Positions 1 to 13,963 of a stretch of 64,000 bases of DNA are shown piece by piece. The stretch spans positions 63,586,327 to 63,650,326 of the forward strand of contig OY829539.1 of NCBI GenBank assembly GCA_963691705.1, in the 5' to 3' direction. Source of the stretch: Viola odorata. Taxonomy: Eukaryota > Streptophyta > Magnoliopsida > Malpighiales > Violaceae. Under the pieces are notes generated by a model. It had not been told where the DNA came from and searched no databases. It saw only the letters and a list, made by a program, of their open reading frames with translations. Numbering within the stretch: position 1 is the first letter of the stretch; the number at the start of each line of letters is the position of its first letter. Made by a program: the position numbers and the translations under genes.

Positions 1-3000
1 TTGTCCATAGCCATGCAAGTAATAATGTAACTGATGGCCTAAATGGTTTTGATGTTGGGCAAAGCTCACAAGAATCCTATTTTCACACCGGAGATCGGGG
101 ATACCATAAGTTATGGGATAGCAGACTCTTTAATTATTCTAATTGGGAAGTTCTTCGTTTCCTTCTTTCCAATTTGAGATGGTGGCTTGAGGAATATAAA
201 TTTGACGGGTTTCGGTTTGATGGAGTAACTTCAATGTTGTACCACCACCATGGAATCAACATGGCATTTACAGGGAACTATAATGAGTATTTTAGTGAGG
301 CAACAGATGTCGATGCTGTTGTTTATTTGATGCTGGCCAATTGTCTGGTCCATAACATCTTGCCTGAAACTGCTGTGATTGCTGAAGATGTGTCCGGCAT
401 GCCTGGACTTGGTCGTGCTGTCTCAGAGGGGGGAGTTGGTTTTGACTATCGTCTTGCAATGGCGATCCCTGATAAATGGATTGATTATGTGAAAAACAAA
501 AGCGATAAAGAATGGTCGATGAAGGAAATCTCATGGAGCTTGACTAATAGGAGATATACTGAGAAATGTGTTGCTTATGCCGAGAGTCATGACCAAGTAA
601 GACTCTTGAATTTGTACTTGTTTTTGTTTTCAATTACTCCAACTGAGCTTCCAGCATTGCTCCATTAGGCAGTATTGCAAACACTTGATAAGTAGGAAAG
701 GTGAAAAAAGACAGTTAGATGTTCTTGTTATAGTTGACTTCTTTGAAATCTGTCACCATTTTGGTATCTTTTATGTTTTTCTTCATCCCTTATGAAGAAC
801 ATATGGTGACTTGTTCTGTGCAGTCGATTGTAGGTGACAAGACAATTGCCTTTTCCCTCATGGATAAAGAAATGTATTCTGGCATGTCTTGCTTAACAGA
901 TGCTTCACCCACTGTTGAGCGAGGGATTGCACTTCATAAGGTTTGAGTTTTTCCATCTCAAAAGCACTTTCCTTCCTTTTTTTGAAAGGAAAAGCACTTT
1001 CCTGTACAACTACTGGTTTCTAAAGCGACATTACCTTGCAGATGATTCATTTTTTAACTATGGCACTAGGAGGCGAGGGCTATCTTAATTTTATGGGGAA
1101 TGAGGTAAGTACAGTGGTTGATACAATCAGTAACATGGATCTTTTTATTTTAAAGAGTGATATATGTAACTGTATTATTCGCTTAATGTTTGAGTGGTTA
1201 TCCAAAAATGTTTCCTATAGTTTGGTCATCCTGAGTGGATTGACTTCCCAAGAGAAGGCAATAACTGGAGCTACGAAAAATGCAAGCGCCAATGGGATCT
1301 AGTGGACACTGAACACCTGAGATACAAGGTTTGAAACCTCATTTGCCATTTTGTCTAACTTGTTTTATGTTGCCTGCTTTATATAGATAAGTATCCATCG
1401 CTGACCCTTACCCTTGCTTTAGAGATGGGACCTGCCACAGACATCTGTTTTAAGGCTAACTCTTGGCTTTTATTCTGTTTATTGATCTACATAATGGGGC
1501 TGTTTGATCCAGCGAATGTTTTGGTGGATGAATAGTAGGTTCATGATGGCCCATTAAGAGTTTGTATTGGAGGGTAAAAGTGAGATGTCAGGTGACACAT
1601 GCTTGGTTTTCAAAAATTGAAACAGAATTTTATGTTCAGTGATGAAAGCTGGAACTGTAAAAAGCATGACTTAGTGTGACAAATACCTCTTAGATTGAAT
1701 ATGCTATCCACTGCTTTCTTAGGCAAAGGCCAGGACAAACATGATGTGGTTACTGGATAACTGAATGCCATAGAGAAGAAAATGTTATAAAATGTATCTA
1801 CTTAGCATATCACCTTCTTTTTGATGTTCTTCTTTGTATTTTTTGCTTTAGAAGCATTAAATTTCTTACATTGTTTTCTTTTATGTGCATGGACCTATTC
1901 AGTTCATGAATGCGTTTGATGGGGCTATGCACTTGCTTGATGAGGAATTTTCATTCCTTGCTTCAACGAAGCAATTTGTGAGTAGCACGAATGAAGAAGA
2001 CAAGGTAAAGACTGTGGATGTGCCAAACTTCTAAAGATTCCACTTTTTCTCATGTGTCAGAGGTGTGGTATAAATTCTCGTTGAGCAAATTCTAGTCAGG
2101 GAGCTTAATCATAGGTTTCATTAGAAAGATTTAAGTATGACATTTTCAAGTACGAGTCTTTAAACGAGGCAAAAGGGCATATCAAATGGACACTGTGGTG
2201 GTGATACTTCTGTTTATACTTTTTCTCGTCACCCCAACTGTTGTCAATATTCCAGTCTTATTTATACAATTCATTCAAGATGTTGAATCAAATGTTTCTA
2301 ATTGCAGGTTATTGTCTTTGAGCGTGGAGATCTGGTTTTTGTATTTAATTTTCATCCAGAGAATACATATGATGGGTATGTGTTCTTGACTTAACGACTA
2401 GTTGTTGATGTATGTATATGCCCATTTTGCTACTACGCACAACTTAAGCTCTTTACAGACCTTCTGTATGAATCTTCTGACATGTAGGTACAAAGTTGGA
2501 TGCGACTTGCCAGGGAAGTATAGAGTTGCCTTGGATAGCGATGCTAGGGAATTCGGTGGACATGGAAGAGTAAGGAATCTGACATACAACTATTTAGTGC
2601 CTCGTTCTCCAATTATTTACAATGTTGGTGATATGCAATTCATTGAGCTGCAGGTGGGCCATGATGTCGACCATTTCACTTCTCCTGAAGGCACACCAGG
2701 AATGCCTGAAACAAATTTTAACAATCGTCCCAACTCCTTCAAAGTACTCTCACCAGCTCGCACATGTGTGGTGAGTTTTGTTGTAGTTGAGTGATCTTCT
2801 TTAGGCTGTCAACTGATTTAGTTGTCATGTTATCAAATTCAAATTGTTAGTTTGTACTAAACACTTGCTACACCTATTTGATACGGTGTCTAATAGTTCT
2901 TTGGTTCTGTGATTCAAGGTTTACTATCGAGTCGATGAAAGCGAAGAAAGTAACCGCAACAGTGATCTGGTGGATGTCAATGAAGTGTTAGCTGAAGATG

Positions 3001-3146
3001 TGGCAACGCAGGATTATGAAGAACCTGCTGTTCAAGAGAATACTGAAGAAGAACCGTCTTCGGTAGATGATGCGGATTTTAACCGTAGCAAGACCGTAAT
3101 CACTGAAGAAGAAGCAGAGATTGGGAAAGGGAAGTTAGTCGAATAA
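1..3146 (+). CDS. SBE1: Starch branching enzyme, class B (SBE I type), 5'-truncated by the window
   Basis: Cuts alpha-1,4-glucan and rejoins it by alpha-1,6 linkage in plastid starch synthesis. Coding blocks read 1-596 (frame from base 3), 824-940, 1042-1104, 1221-1328, 1903-2004, 2308-2375, 2488-2569, 2654-2770 and 2919-3146, with GT-AG borders and consistent phase, giving the last 492 residues. GH13 signatures are visible: [16 protein letters not shown] (nucleophile Asp), AEDVSGMP (acid/base Glu) and AESHDQ, followed by [12 protein letters not shown] and the C-terminal all-beta domain. The stretch [15 protein letters not shown] and a long Glu/Asp-rich tail after YYRVDE match class B (potato SBE I-like) rather than class A enzymes. 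The N-terminus, transit peptide and CBM48 lie outside the window. The 84-nt intron 2570-2653 is open in frame, so retaining it would add 28 residues. Confidence 0.95.
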
Positions 3147-3675
3147 ACATGTTCTAATGGAGTCATACTCACACTTGTCCATATCTTAGTTGTAGCATTC
3201 ACTTGCAATAGTGTTAGGAACCTATGAAACCAAATAATTATGTATGATTTTTCTGCAAACTCGCATTTTGCGAACCAATTCGGCGAACGAGTTTGCCGAA
3301 TAGATGTGGATGTTCAGCTGGTTTGAAATATGGTTTCGTATTGGTCTTCGACCATGAAGCTAAACCAGACCCTGTAGTTTTACAGCTCAATAACTTATGA
3401 ACAAATCGAAGTTGAAAATAAATTGCACAAAACATGAATTAGCTGCAGTTCTTGTTCGTGGAAGCCAAATTTTTTCTCCTTCCTACGTGCCCAAAAGGGG
3501 GTGAAGTACAAAACAGTCTGGGCTTGAGAGCAACTTGGGCTTTTAAACATAGCCCATCTTGATTTGAACTGGGCCGAATTGAGGAGGCTGGCCTGTAATA
3601 TGTACTGTTATGAATTGACCTGAGTTGAATTGAAGTTACAACTATCATAATCGAGAATCACAACGAAGCGAGCAG
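3147..3675 (+). promoter_or_regulatory. SBE1 3' flank and DPMS1 upstream region
   Basis: Non-coding stretch between two same-strand genes. The first 100 or so bases are the probable SBE1 3' UTR. Nearer DPMS1 there are an AGCCCA at 3551 and a TGGGCC at 3570-3575. These resemble plant site II elements, which are common in promoters of housekeeping genes. I see no clear TATA box. Short frames on the minus strand here lack coding character. Confidence 0.35.
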
Positions 3676-6138
<2,463 letters not shown>

Positions 6139-6995
6139 GATGAACTGTCAAATTGAACGTTAACTTCCTTTTGTATACTTTCTCAATGCCACTGAAAACC
6201 TAATTTCGGTTGAATTTTTCCTGTTAGTGTATTGGAGTTATATAGGCTTAATCAATTTTCTCCTCTTACGCCAAGTTTGTCACTCCTGTCTTTATAAAGA
6301 GCTTGCTAATGCAAACATTACCACTTTAGTTTTTCTTTTCCATCGGAATTGGTTATTCACTTTTATCATCTAACAGATTGTACCGGTTTTGGTTTGTGTC
6401 AATCTGGTAAGGGAAGACTGATTCATGTAAATCGTTCAGCATTCAAAAATATTGTTCTTGCCTGAGAGGAAGTCTCATGTTGATTTTATCTTTGCCAAAT
6501 TTTGGAGTCCGTGGTGCCAATGCCTTTTTTTTCCTGATAAAAAGTTGGTGTTTGATGCTCTCTCTTCTGCTAAAAGTTGGCCATGATTAGCAATGTAAGA
6601 ATCAGCTAAAAACTACTCATGCTTGCTTGGCCATGATCAAACGAGAGTAGTCATGCTCGCTTGGCCATGATCGAAAGAGAGTAGAGGCGTTGTTGCAATC
6701 CTGCTCGATGGCTAAAGCGCTCATCGCATTTACACTGTAGTTTAATAGACCTTCATAATATTTGGCAGAGTGATTTTGGCAGAAGATTAAAAAATTCCAA
6801 ACTTTTATTCACTCCTCCTTCCAAATTTCATGGAGAAAAGAAGATTACAACCCACCCTATCCAATGCATTGAAAGAGATGCAATGCATAACAATCAACAT
6901 GTGACCCCATAAACAACAACTTCATGTAATCAACAGAATCCAATTTTTCCAAAACCCAGAAGAAGGAAAAGAACCCATATCATATTCTAACAAAT
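6139..6995. other. Convergent intergenic region with a short TGGCCATGAT repeat
   Basis: DPMS1 3' UTR and the 3' flank of the minus-strand neighbour. Around 6578-6676 a unit containing TTGGCCATGATC and GAGAGTAG recurs three times with variation (6578, 6629, 6660). The rest is AT-rich with no gene I can support. Confidence 0.5.
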
Positions 6996-7789
6996 TCATA
7001 GTTTCCTAACCCTTCTTGCCCCAATTTTCCTTTCACTTGGCAGAACAGACTTCTCATAGCCATAGCCATAGCCATAGCCATAGGTGGTGTTGTTCATGCT
7101 GTTCATGCTACTGCTAACAGACAAAGGAGGTTTCTTGTTCTCTTTACTCATACTCCTCAACGAATACCTTGGCGTCATCTCCACAGAGTAAGCAGCAGAC
7201 ATTGATTTCCTCAAGGTTTCTGTCTTTTTCGAATCCCTTCTCTTCGACGAATCAACAGTAACCCCAAGATTATATGGCGTCGATGCAACCATCTTCCCTT
7301 CAACATTACCCTCAATCACTCCTTTCTTCCTCTTCAGCCTCTCGTTCCTCCTCGCCGAGTACTCATCATAAAACCTTCCCCTCTCGAACAGAGCACCCGA
7401 ATTCCATCCCGCTTCCTTACCCAACTCAGATTCGATTCCATCCCCATCGTTTCCGATCTCTTTATGAACCATCTTGGCCAGAGCACGCAACTCGCAGGAT
7501 ATGGATCTGTATTCCGGTCGGAGATCCAGTTCTTCCGAGTCCCAAGTCCGACTCGGTTTCTGGGATTTCGTTAAAGAACCTGAAACAATTGAAAACAAAA
7601 GGAAAAACAGATACGGGTTATGAATAAATTCTATGATAGAAGATGATTGAGACAACGAATTGAAGGAGAGATTGACCCACCTGGAGGAGTTTGCAATGAA
7701 GTTGAGTTGGAGCGGAGGATGCGACGGGGGCGGAGGCGGATTGGGGATTTCGGGAGCGGAGGTTTACGGTCCATTTTCAGCTTAGACAT
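6996..7789 (-). CDS. Conserved plant protein of unknown function, basic, with a GY repeat
   Basis: Two exons, 7789-7681 and 7579-6996, joined in phase 1, encode 230 residues. The start is the ATG at 7789 (MSKLKMDRKPPLPKSPIRLR); the next ATG, at MDRK, is an alternative. The protein is rich in Arg, Lys and Ser. Its best-conserved-looking stretch is RPEYRSISCELRALAKMV followed by FERGRFYDEYSARRNERLKRKK, which I associate with an uncharacterised plant family (weak recall only). The C-terminus carries GYGYGYGYGYE, encoded by a hexanucleotide repeat, and ends ARRVRKL. No signal peptide or membrane segment is seen once the intron is removed; the hydrophobic start of the unspliced frame is intronic. 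Function unknown. Confidence 0.75.
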
Positions 7790-8359
7790 TTTGAAATTTT
7801 GAATGTGCGAATGGATGAAAAAGGAAGAGCAGAGCCTCCTCTGTTTTGGTTTTTTGTGTATTTTTTAAATTCAAAGTGACGGTTTTGTTGAGAGGTTTTG
7901 AAACCAGGTGTTTTTGAATTTAAATGGATGAGCTCCCACCCAACGGTCAAAATTTTATGATCCGACGGTTGGATTTGTGTCATGTTTTTAGAAAAGGTGT
8001 GATGACTGATTTGTATATAGAGCCTAGAGCCTAGAGGGATAGTATTCGTCCTTACATATTTATTTTAATTGTAATTGTAATTGTAGGTGAGGAGATTTTA
8101 AGATTGGAGTGTAGATAAGTTAAAAAGAGGGAATGGATAGAGAACAAATTTGGGTGATTATTAAAGAAAATGTTTAATTAAAACAATCATCATAGTTTAT
8201 AAAATCGTGTTATGGTTTTATGTTATGATTTCACATACCCATTTTGTTTCTAATTAAATCACAAAATCTAGCATAAGGTTAGGTATATTTCTTGCATTCT
8301 CAATATAATAATGTAATTAATTATACAACCAAAGATAAAAGTTCTTGAAAAACACAAGT
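7790..8359 (-). promoter_or_regulatory. Upstream region of the unknown basic protein gene
   Basis: 570 bp between this gene's start and the EMG1 3' end. It is AT-rich, especially 8160-8260. TGTAATTGTAATTG repeats lie near 8070. No coding sequence, and no confident promoter element. Confidence 0.3.
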
Positions 8360-10770
8360 TTACTCTATTTTCCATTTTAACGCTACAGCCTCGCAAATCC
8401 TTGAAATGCACCAGGCAGCACTCAACGGGTAGCCAGAAACTGAAAAGGTGGGAAGTAACAGGGAAGCAGGTCATTAGACATTAGACATGTTGTACATGCC
8501 AATAATAATAAGAGCACTATCATATTCTCAACAGTCACACTATCATATTCATTCCAGCGCCAGAAAGTTTAACTGCCATTTTTATATGCAGTTAAATTGT
8601 TACTTCAACCCAACTAGGTGAATTACTTTAAACCTCAACAACAAACGGAAGATATGTTAGTTTTGCTAGATTGTTGACCAGCTATGGAGACTAAAACAAT
8701 GCTATATGTGAATCTATCCCAATTACAGTCCACTTGAGGCAGTGATCAACATGTATTAGGCATTTCCATAACTGAAAAGGTGCAATAGTCTACCATTACC
8801 GAGTTTCATATTAACTTTTAAACAATGCTTTGAAGTTGACTTAAAAGCAAAAGAACTCTGCCAAGATGGGTATGTGGACCTAATTTATGCAAAAACAAAC
8901 AATTAAGGAAAGGATGACGGGTAAAAGACTTACCTGCAACAAAATCCTCAATATAATCACACTCAATTTTCCCATGGGACATAGCACCAACCTATAAAAT
9001 TTTGAGATGGGTCAGAAACGATAAAAGTTTTAACAGCTAACACAGATCTTTAAGTCAAAAGTCATTTGAGGCATACCACAAATACAAGATCGTTGTCATC
9101 ATCTTGAGCAGCCACATAGTCTTTCATATTAACCAATTTTTCTGAACTATAGGAGAAGCCTGAGGTAAAAAACCAAGCAAATTTTTATGGTCTCTAGTTT
9201 CAGTCAACAGATGGATTAACTATAAAATGCAAACTTACCTATTTTACGAGAGTTGAGAGGTAGGTACTGTGTAACTGGACTCTTAATGCAACGCAGAAGT
9301 TTCTCACGCTTACCCACAGCAGTTATATTAAGTTTCTGAAGCAGCTGCACTGCACAATTGAACAAGGAAATAAGCAAAATTACAAAGAACCTTTAAAATG
9401 AAGCACAAAAACTCTGTTTAAGTGAAACCAGTTGAACTTACACATAACGCCAGAAAACCGCTTATATGTTCTTGGAATGCGCACATATGGCTTGACTTCA
9501 AAAAGAACACCTTTTTCAGTCTTGACATACACAGCTCTTAATCTCCCAGCCTTATTCACTGGGCTATCTAAGATTGCTAGAAGAGCCTGAAACCACCAAA
9601 AATCATGTTTGTACAATTATAAAATGATGAGAAGCAAGGTATAAAATCACAAGAACAAGTACTTCAAGAAAACGCCACGTCCAATTCATAACTTACAGTT
9701 AAAAGAGGAGGATCAAGGGATGTTTAGTTAACTATGGGAACTTGAAGGGTTTCCTATCTAAAAATCAGAGGCAGTCATCGTCGAAGAGCTTGTTTGGCAA
9801 CAATTATTTTACTTATTTTTAGCTTTCAACTCGACAAAAATTAAGAAATTTCCAAGTAAAACAGTAAAAGTAAAGGTTACTTTTACTCTTTGGCCGCAGC
9901 AAATACAAAATAAAAAACCATCTCTCCAAAATGTTTGGTGTGTAAAAAAAAAGTTTCTTCAAACAAATGAAGCTCAGCAATCATGGAAAATGAAACTTTG
10001 ATTATTGATTCTGACTAATAGCTCATGAATAAAAATGCAAAATGTGCAGCAAAAGAAAAAGAATTCTTTCACATGTATGTTAACACAAAAAGATTAGAAT
10101 GTAGTCACCAAAAGCATAGACACTAAGGACACAGACTGAAGAATCACTTTCACTTCACACCAAAGTATACTCACCTGGTAAACAATATCAGGCCTGTAAT
10201 GGGCTGGATCTTTATTATTCCTCTTCAAGAAATTGGCATGATCATCCGAATTTAGAATCTGGTAAGTCTGTGTCAAATACCAAAAACAAACCACTTAGAA
10301 ACAAGAAAAAATCAAGACCTTAAATTTGTTAGAAGGAAAAACAAAAGAAAGCCATGAGAAATAGAACTTCAAAATCTTCTCCTTGAACTACAAATGATTA
10401 TGCTATCCATACGCAACCATGACGGAACAAAACAAAAAACAGATAATTGCAATAAGATAGCATCAAACACAGAGCTTGAGCATACCTTTCCAACTTTAGC
10501 GACCTCCAAAGAAGCCTTCTCGAGCACAAAAATCACCCCAGGTTTTTTGGTGTTTGGGTCACTAGGCGCAATAGGGATGCCCTCAGTTTCATCAACCTGA
10601 GCTGCTTCATTCTTGTCTTCTCTTGTTGTATCTGCCGCTTCCTTAGCTTCCTTTGCTCTCTTTGTTGTTGTTGTTGTTTCTACTGATTGCTCATTCTCTT
10701 CATCATCTTCCACATCGTACCTCTCCGTCTTCTTCCGTTTCTGCCCTTTAATTGCATATGGCCTCACCAT
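8360..10770 (-). CDS. EMG1: Ribosomal RNA small subunit methyltransferase NEP1 (EMG1)
   Basis: SPOUT-class methyltransferase that N1-methylates a pseudouridine of 18S rRNA in the nucleolus and assists 40S biogenesis. Seven exons on the minus strand: 10770-10486, 10267-10175, 9586-9442, 9349-9239, 9159-9077, 8991-8934, 8439-8360; 284 residues, all phases consistent. The N-terminal 85 residues are charged (KGQKRKK, DDEENEQ, Thr run), a plant-specific low-complexity leader. The conserved core follows: [65 protein letters not shown], then [10 protein letters not shown] and [10 protein letters not shown] near the end. The terminal residues [11 protein letters not shown] are also of the expected type. 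It is divergent from ALG10 across 350 bp. Confidence 0.95.
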
Positions 10771-11120
10771 CTCTTCAACAGAGAGAAACGGTGGAGAGTG
10801 CAGATAGAGAGAGCTGAGAGTTGTGGCAGAGAGGCAGTAGGCCTATACAACACAACACTACACGATAGAGAAGAAGGAACGGCACCGTATTTTTGAAATA
10901 ATAATAATGCCATGTGGGCTTTTCACATGAAAGGTCATGAGGAGTTTACACCGTAGGAGGCCCATCTCGGTTTCTGATGCCCGGACAATCATTTATATTT
11001 TTATTAAGGATCTGCCCCTCTATATTCATAAGAACGCCATCGCTTTCGTTGCAATTCGTCAATTTGTAAAAAAAAACGAGCGAGACCCCAGAGTCAGAGA
11101 GAGAGAAACAAGAGACAGAG
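10771..11120. promoter_or_regulatory. Divergent promoter between EMG1 and ALG10
   Basis: Only 350 bp separate the two start codons. It contains TGGGCT at 10915-10920 and AGGCCCA at 10958-10964. These are site II-like motifs (TGGGCC/T) commonly found in plant ribosome-biogenesis and growth-linked promoters. Purine-rich GAGAGAGA tracts precede both starts. This suggests, but does not prove, shared control. Confidence 0.5.
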
Positions 11121-11506
11121 ATGAATAGAATAGCAGTAGCAGTGATAGTAAGCTTATGGGTGATTCCTATATCAGTCCTCGTGAACCGGATTGTACCGGA
11201 TCCGTACATGGTAAGCTTAATTCTAACCCGAATTTTTCAACAGATTTTACCACTTATTTACGTTTTAAAAGATGATCATGATTTTTCCAGGACGAAATAT
11301 TCCACATTCCTCAAGCTCAACAGTACTGCAATGGCGATTTCAGGAGTTGGGATCCCATGATTATTTTGAGGTGTACGAACCAAAATCCCACATCTAAAAG
11401 AAATAATTAATGTAATGCTATAAAATTGGACTTGTGTTGTCCAAGTTTGAAAAAGGAAAACTGGAAGTATGTAGATTGGTATCCTAATTTCTACATTGCC
11501 ACCGTG

Positions 11507-11678
11507 GAAGGTTCTGGAAGGATCAAGAAGAGCCTAGCACATATTGGAGACATGTGTGGAACTTTCCGGAAGGGCCTAGAGAAGTCTAGGCATTATGGGG
11601 AACGATCTAGAAGACTCCAGAAGGATCAAGAGAACTCTACCCTAAGTAGAGAATGGCCTAGAGAGTTCCGGAAGCTTC
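11507..11678 (+). promoter_or_regulatory. Heat-shock element cluster in LTR 1 U3
   Basis: Three perfect three-unit heat-shock factor sites: GAAggTTCtgGAA at 11507-11519, GAActTTCcgGAA at 11559-11571 and TTCcgGAAgcTTC at 11666-11678. Several partial GAA/TTC units surround them. They lie 260-430 bp upstream of the TATA box. Function is inferred from the motif only. Confidence 0.65.
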
Positions 11679-11934
11679 TAGAGGAGTCTAGCACATTATG
11701 GAGTTGAGAAGAATCTAGAGGGATCCGGAAGCTTCTAGAGGAGTCTAGCACATTATGGAGATGTGAAGAGCCTTCCGAAATAATTCTAGATACAACATGA
11801 CATAAGCAATGACGTCATCCAAGGAGCTTTCTATAATGTGCTAGATGTGTAGAGAATTCTAGATACTCAATCTCCACCATTGATTGGGAGTAGGTGGGAA
11901 ACGATCCTAACCGTCCGTTGAGGAGGTGATTGTC

Positions 11935-11942
11935 TATAAATA
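11935..11942 (+). promoter_or_regulatory. TATA box of LTR 1
   Basis: TATAAATA, 571 bp into the LTR. The same offset holds in LTR 2 (13433-13440) and LTR 3 (14931-14938). It marks the likely U3 promoter, with transcription starting about 30 bp downstream. Confidence 0.6.
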
Positions 11943-12465
11943 GGCATTGCATGGAATTAATTCATTCAATCAATTCCATTGCAACCAAGTGCAATTGGAA
12001 AGGGATCGGAATTGCAAGGTGCAATTTATCATTTGCAAAGATGTAGCAAATAAAGGAGAAAAATATGAGAGGAAGGGTGAGAATTGCAAGAGAGAAAAAA
12101 TAGTAAAGTTGATGGATTGATTCCATACTTTGTACGAGTGTATTCCAAATATTGTTTTACCTCTTTGTAGTTACGGCTTTGTGTTAAGTTGTAAATTGAG
12201 TAATTACTCTAGTGAGGTCCTTTGGGTATATTTGGGATTTGGGTTTGAAAGACAACCTAGTGTATTATTTCTCTTCCTGGTTAATAAAATTCTCATATCT
12301 GTCCCGTGGTTTTTCCTCATTTGAGGTTTTCCACGTAAATTCCCGGTGTCGTGTATTTCCTTTATTTTTCTATTCGATCCAAAGTGGGAGATTTTTCCCA
12401 ACAAGTGGTAGCGGAGCAAGTGGGAGATTTTTCCCAATAGCAAGTGGGAGTTTTTTTTCCCAACA

Positions 12466-12861
12466 AGTGGTAGCGGAGCCAATGGTTCGGTTGGGCCGGT
12501 GCGATGGACTTTGACCGGAGCCAGGTTCGATGAGTTAGCGGACCTGATGGTTCGATTGGACATGCGGAGCTGAAGGTCCGATTGGGCCTATGAGATGGGC
12601 TTTGATCGGAACCGAAGGTTCGGCTGGGCCTGCATAATGGGCTTTGATGTGGGTGACACACTATAAATCTCCGGGTCGAGCTTGAAAAAGTATGATGGAT
12701 CTCCTGTCCGAATAAAAAGAGTACGGTGGTGAATCTCCAGGTCGAGTTGTTCGAGGGGGAGATTGTTGGGCCCTAGTGGTGGGCTTGGTGGTACTTCATT
12801 CGAGGGGGAGATTGGTGAGCTTTGGTTGTGAGCTCTGTGGTACTTTGTTCGAGGGGGAGAT
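12466..12861 (+). other. Internal domain 1: primer-binding-like site, non-coding body, polypurine tract
   Basis: Starts two bases before TGGTAGCGGAGCC (12468-12480), which matches the common initiator-Met tRNA primer site TGGTATCAGAGC at 10 of 12 positions. The body is a set of imperfect repeats around GGTTCGGTTGGGCC and ATGGGCTTTGAT, with no long reading frame. It ends with three spaced copies of TTCGAGGGGGAGAT, the last abutting LTR 2 as a polypurine tract should. Confidence 0.75.
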
Positions 12862-13963
12862 TGTTGAGGTGTGCGAACCAAAGTCCCACATCTAAAAGAA
12901 ATAATTAATGTAATGCTGTAAAATTGGACTTGTGTTGTCCAAGTTTGAAAAAGGAAAACTGGAAGTATGTAGATTGGTATCCTAATTTCTACATTGCCAC
13001 CGTGGAAGGTTCTGGAAGGATCAAGAAGAGCCTAGCACATATTGGAGACATGTGTGGAACTTTCCGGAAGGGCCTAGAGAAGTCTAGGCATTATGGGGAA
13101 CGATCTAGAAGACTCCGGAAGGATCAAGAGAACTCTACCCTAAGTAGAGAATGACCTAGAGAGTTCAGGAAGTTTCTAGAGGAGTCTAGCACATTATGGA
13201 GCTGAGAAGAATCTAGAGGGATCCGGAAGCTTCTAGAGGAGTCTAGCACATTATGGAGATGTGAAGAGCCTTCCGAAAGAATTCTAGATACAACATGACA
13301 TAAGCAATGACGTCATCAAAGGAGCTTTCTATAATGTGCTAGATGTGTAGAGAATTCTAGATACTCAATCTCCACCATTGATTGGGAGTAGGTGAGAAAC
13401 GATCCTAACCGTCCGTTGAGGAGGTGATTGTCTATAAATAGGCATTGCATGGAATTAATTCATTCAATCAATTCCATTGCAACCAAGTGCAATTGGAAAG
13501 GGATCGGAATTGCAAGGTGCAATTTATCATTTGCAAAGATGTAGCAAATGAGGGAGAAAAATATGAGAGGAAGGGTGAGAATTGCAAGAGAGAAAAAATA
13601 GTAAAGTTGATGGATTGATTCCATACTTTGTACGAGTGTATTCCAAATATTGTTTTACCTCTTTGTAGTTACGGCTTTGTGTTAAGTCGTAAATTGAGTA
13701 ATTACTCTAGTGAGGTCCTTTGGGTATATTTGGGATTTGGGTTTGAAAGACAACCTAGTGTATTATTTTTCTTCCTGGTTAATAAAATTCTCATATCTGT
13801 CCCGTGGTTTTTCCTCATTTGAGGTTTTCCACGTAAATTCCCGGTGTCGTGTATTTCCTTTATTTTTCTATTCGATCCAAAGTGGGAGATTTTTCCCAAC
13901 AAGTGGTAGCGGAGCAAGTGGGAGATTTTTCCCAATAGCAAGTGGGAGTTTTTTTCCCCAACA
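12862..13963 (+). repeat. LTR 2 of the array
   Basis: 1102 bp, TGTTG...CAACA. Heat-shock elements are at 13005-13017, 13057-13069 and 13164-13176, the last reading TTCagGAAgtTTC. TATA box at 13433-13440. Confidence 0.92.

Larger units (their letters stand above)
11364..12465 (+). repeat. LTR 1 of the array
   Basis: 1102 bp. It differs from LTR 2 by roughly fifteen single-base changes counted by eye (about 1.5 percent). Its first bases read TTTTG instead of TGTTG. It contains three perfect heat-shock elements, a TATA box and an AATAAA-type signal near 12284. Confidence 0.92.

Noticed and set aside
7274..7627. Plus-strand Ser/Pro-rich frame
   Set aside because: Antisense shadow of the minus-strand basic protein gene at 6996-7789.
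10613..10896. Plus-strand frames over EMG1 exon 1
   Set aside because: Shadows of the low-complexity N-terminus of EMG1.
11426..11707. 93-codon frame MDLCCPSLKKENWKYVDW found near the start of each LTR
   Set aside because: The frame is cut by a TGA in LTR 2 and changes length in each copy, and it lies in U3 upstream of the promoter; chance frame.
12204..12661. Overlapping minus-strand frames in LTR 1 and internal domain
   Set aside because: They mirror repeated GGTTCG and GGGAGA sequence on the other strand and have no recognisable protein character.
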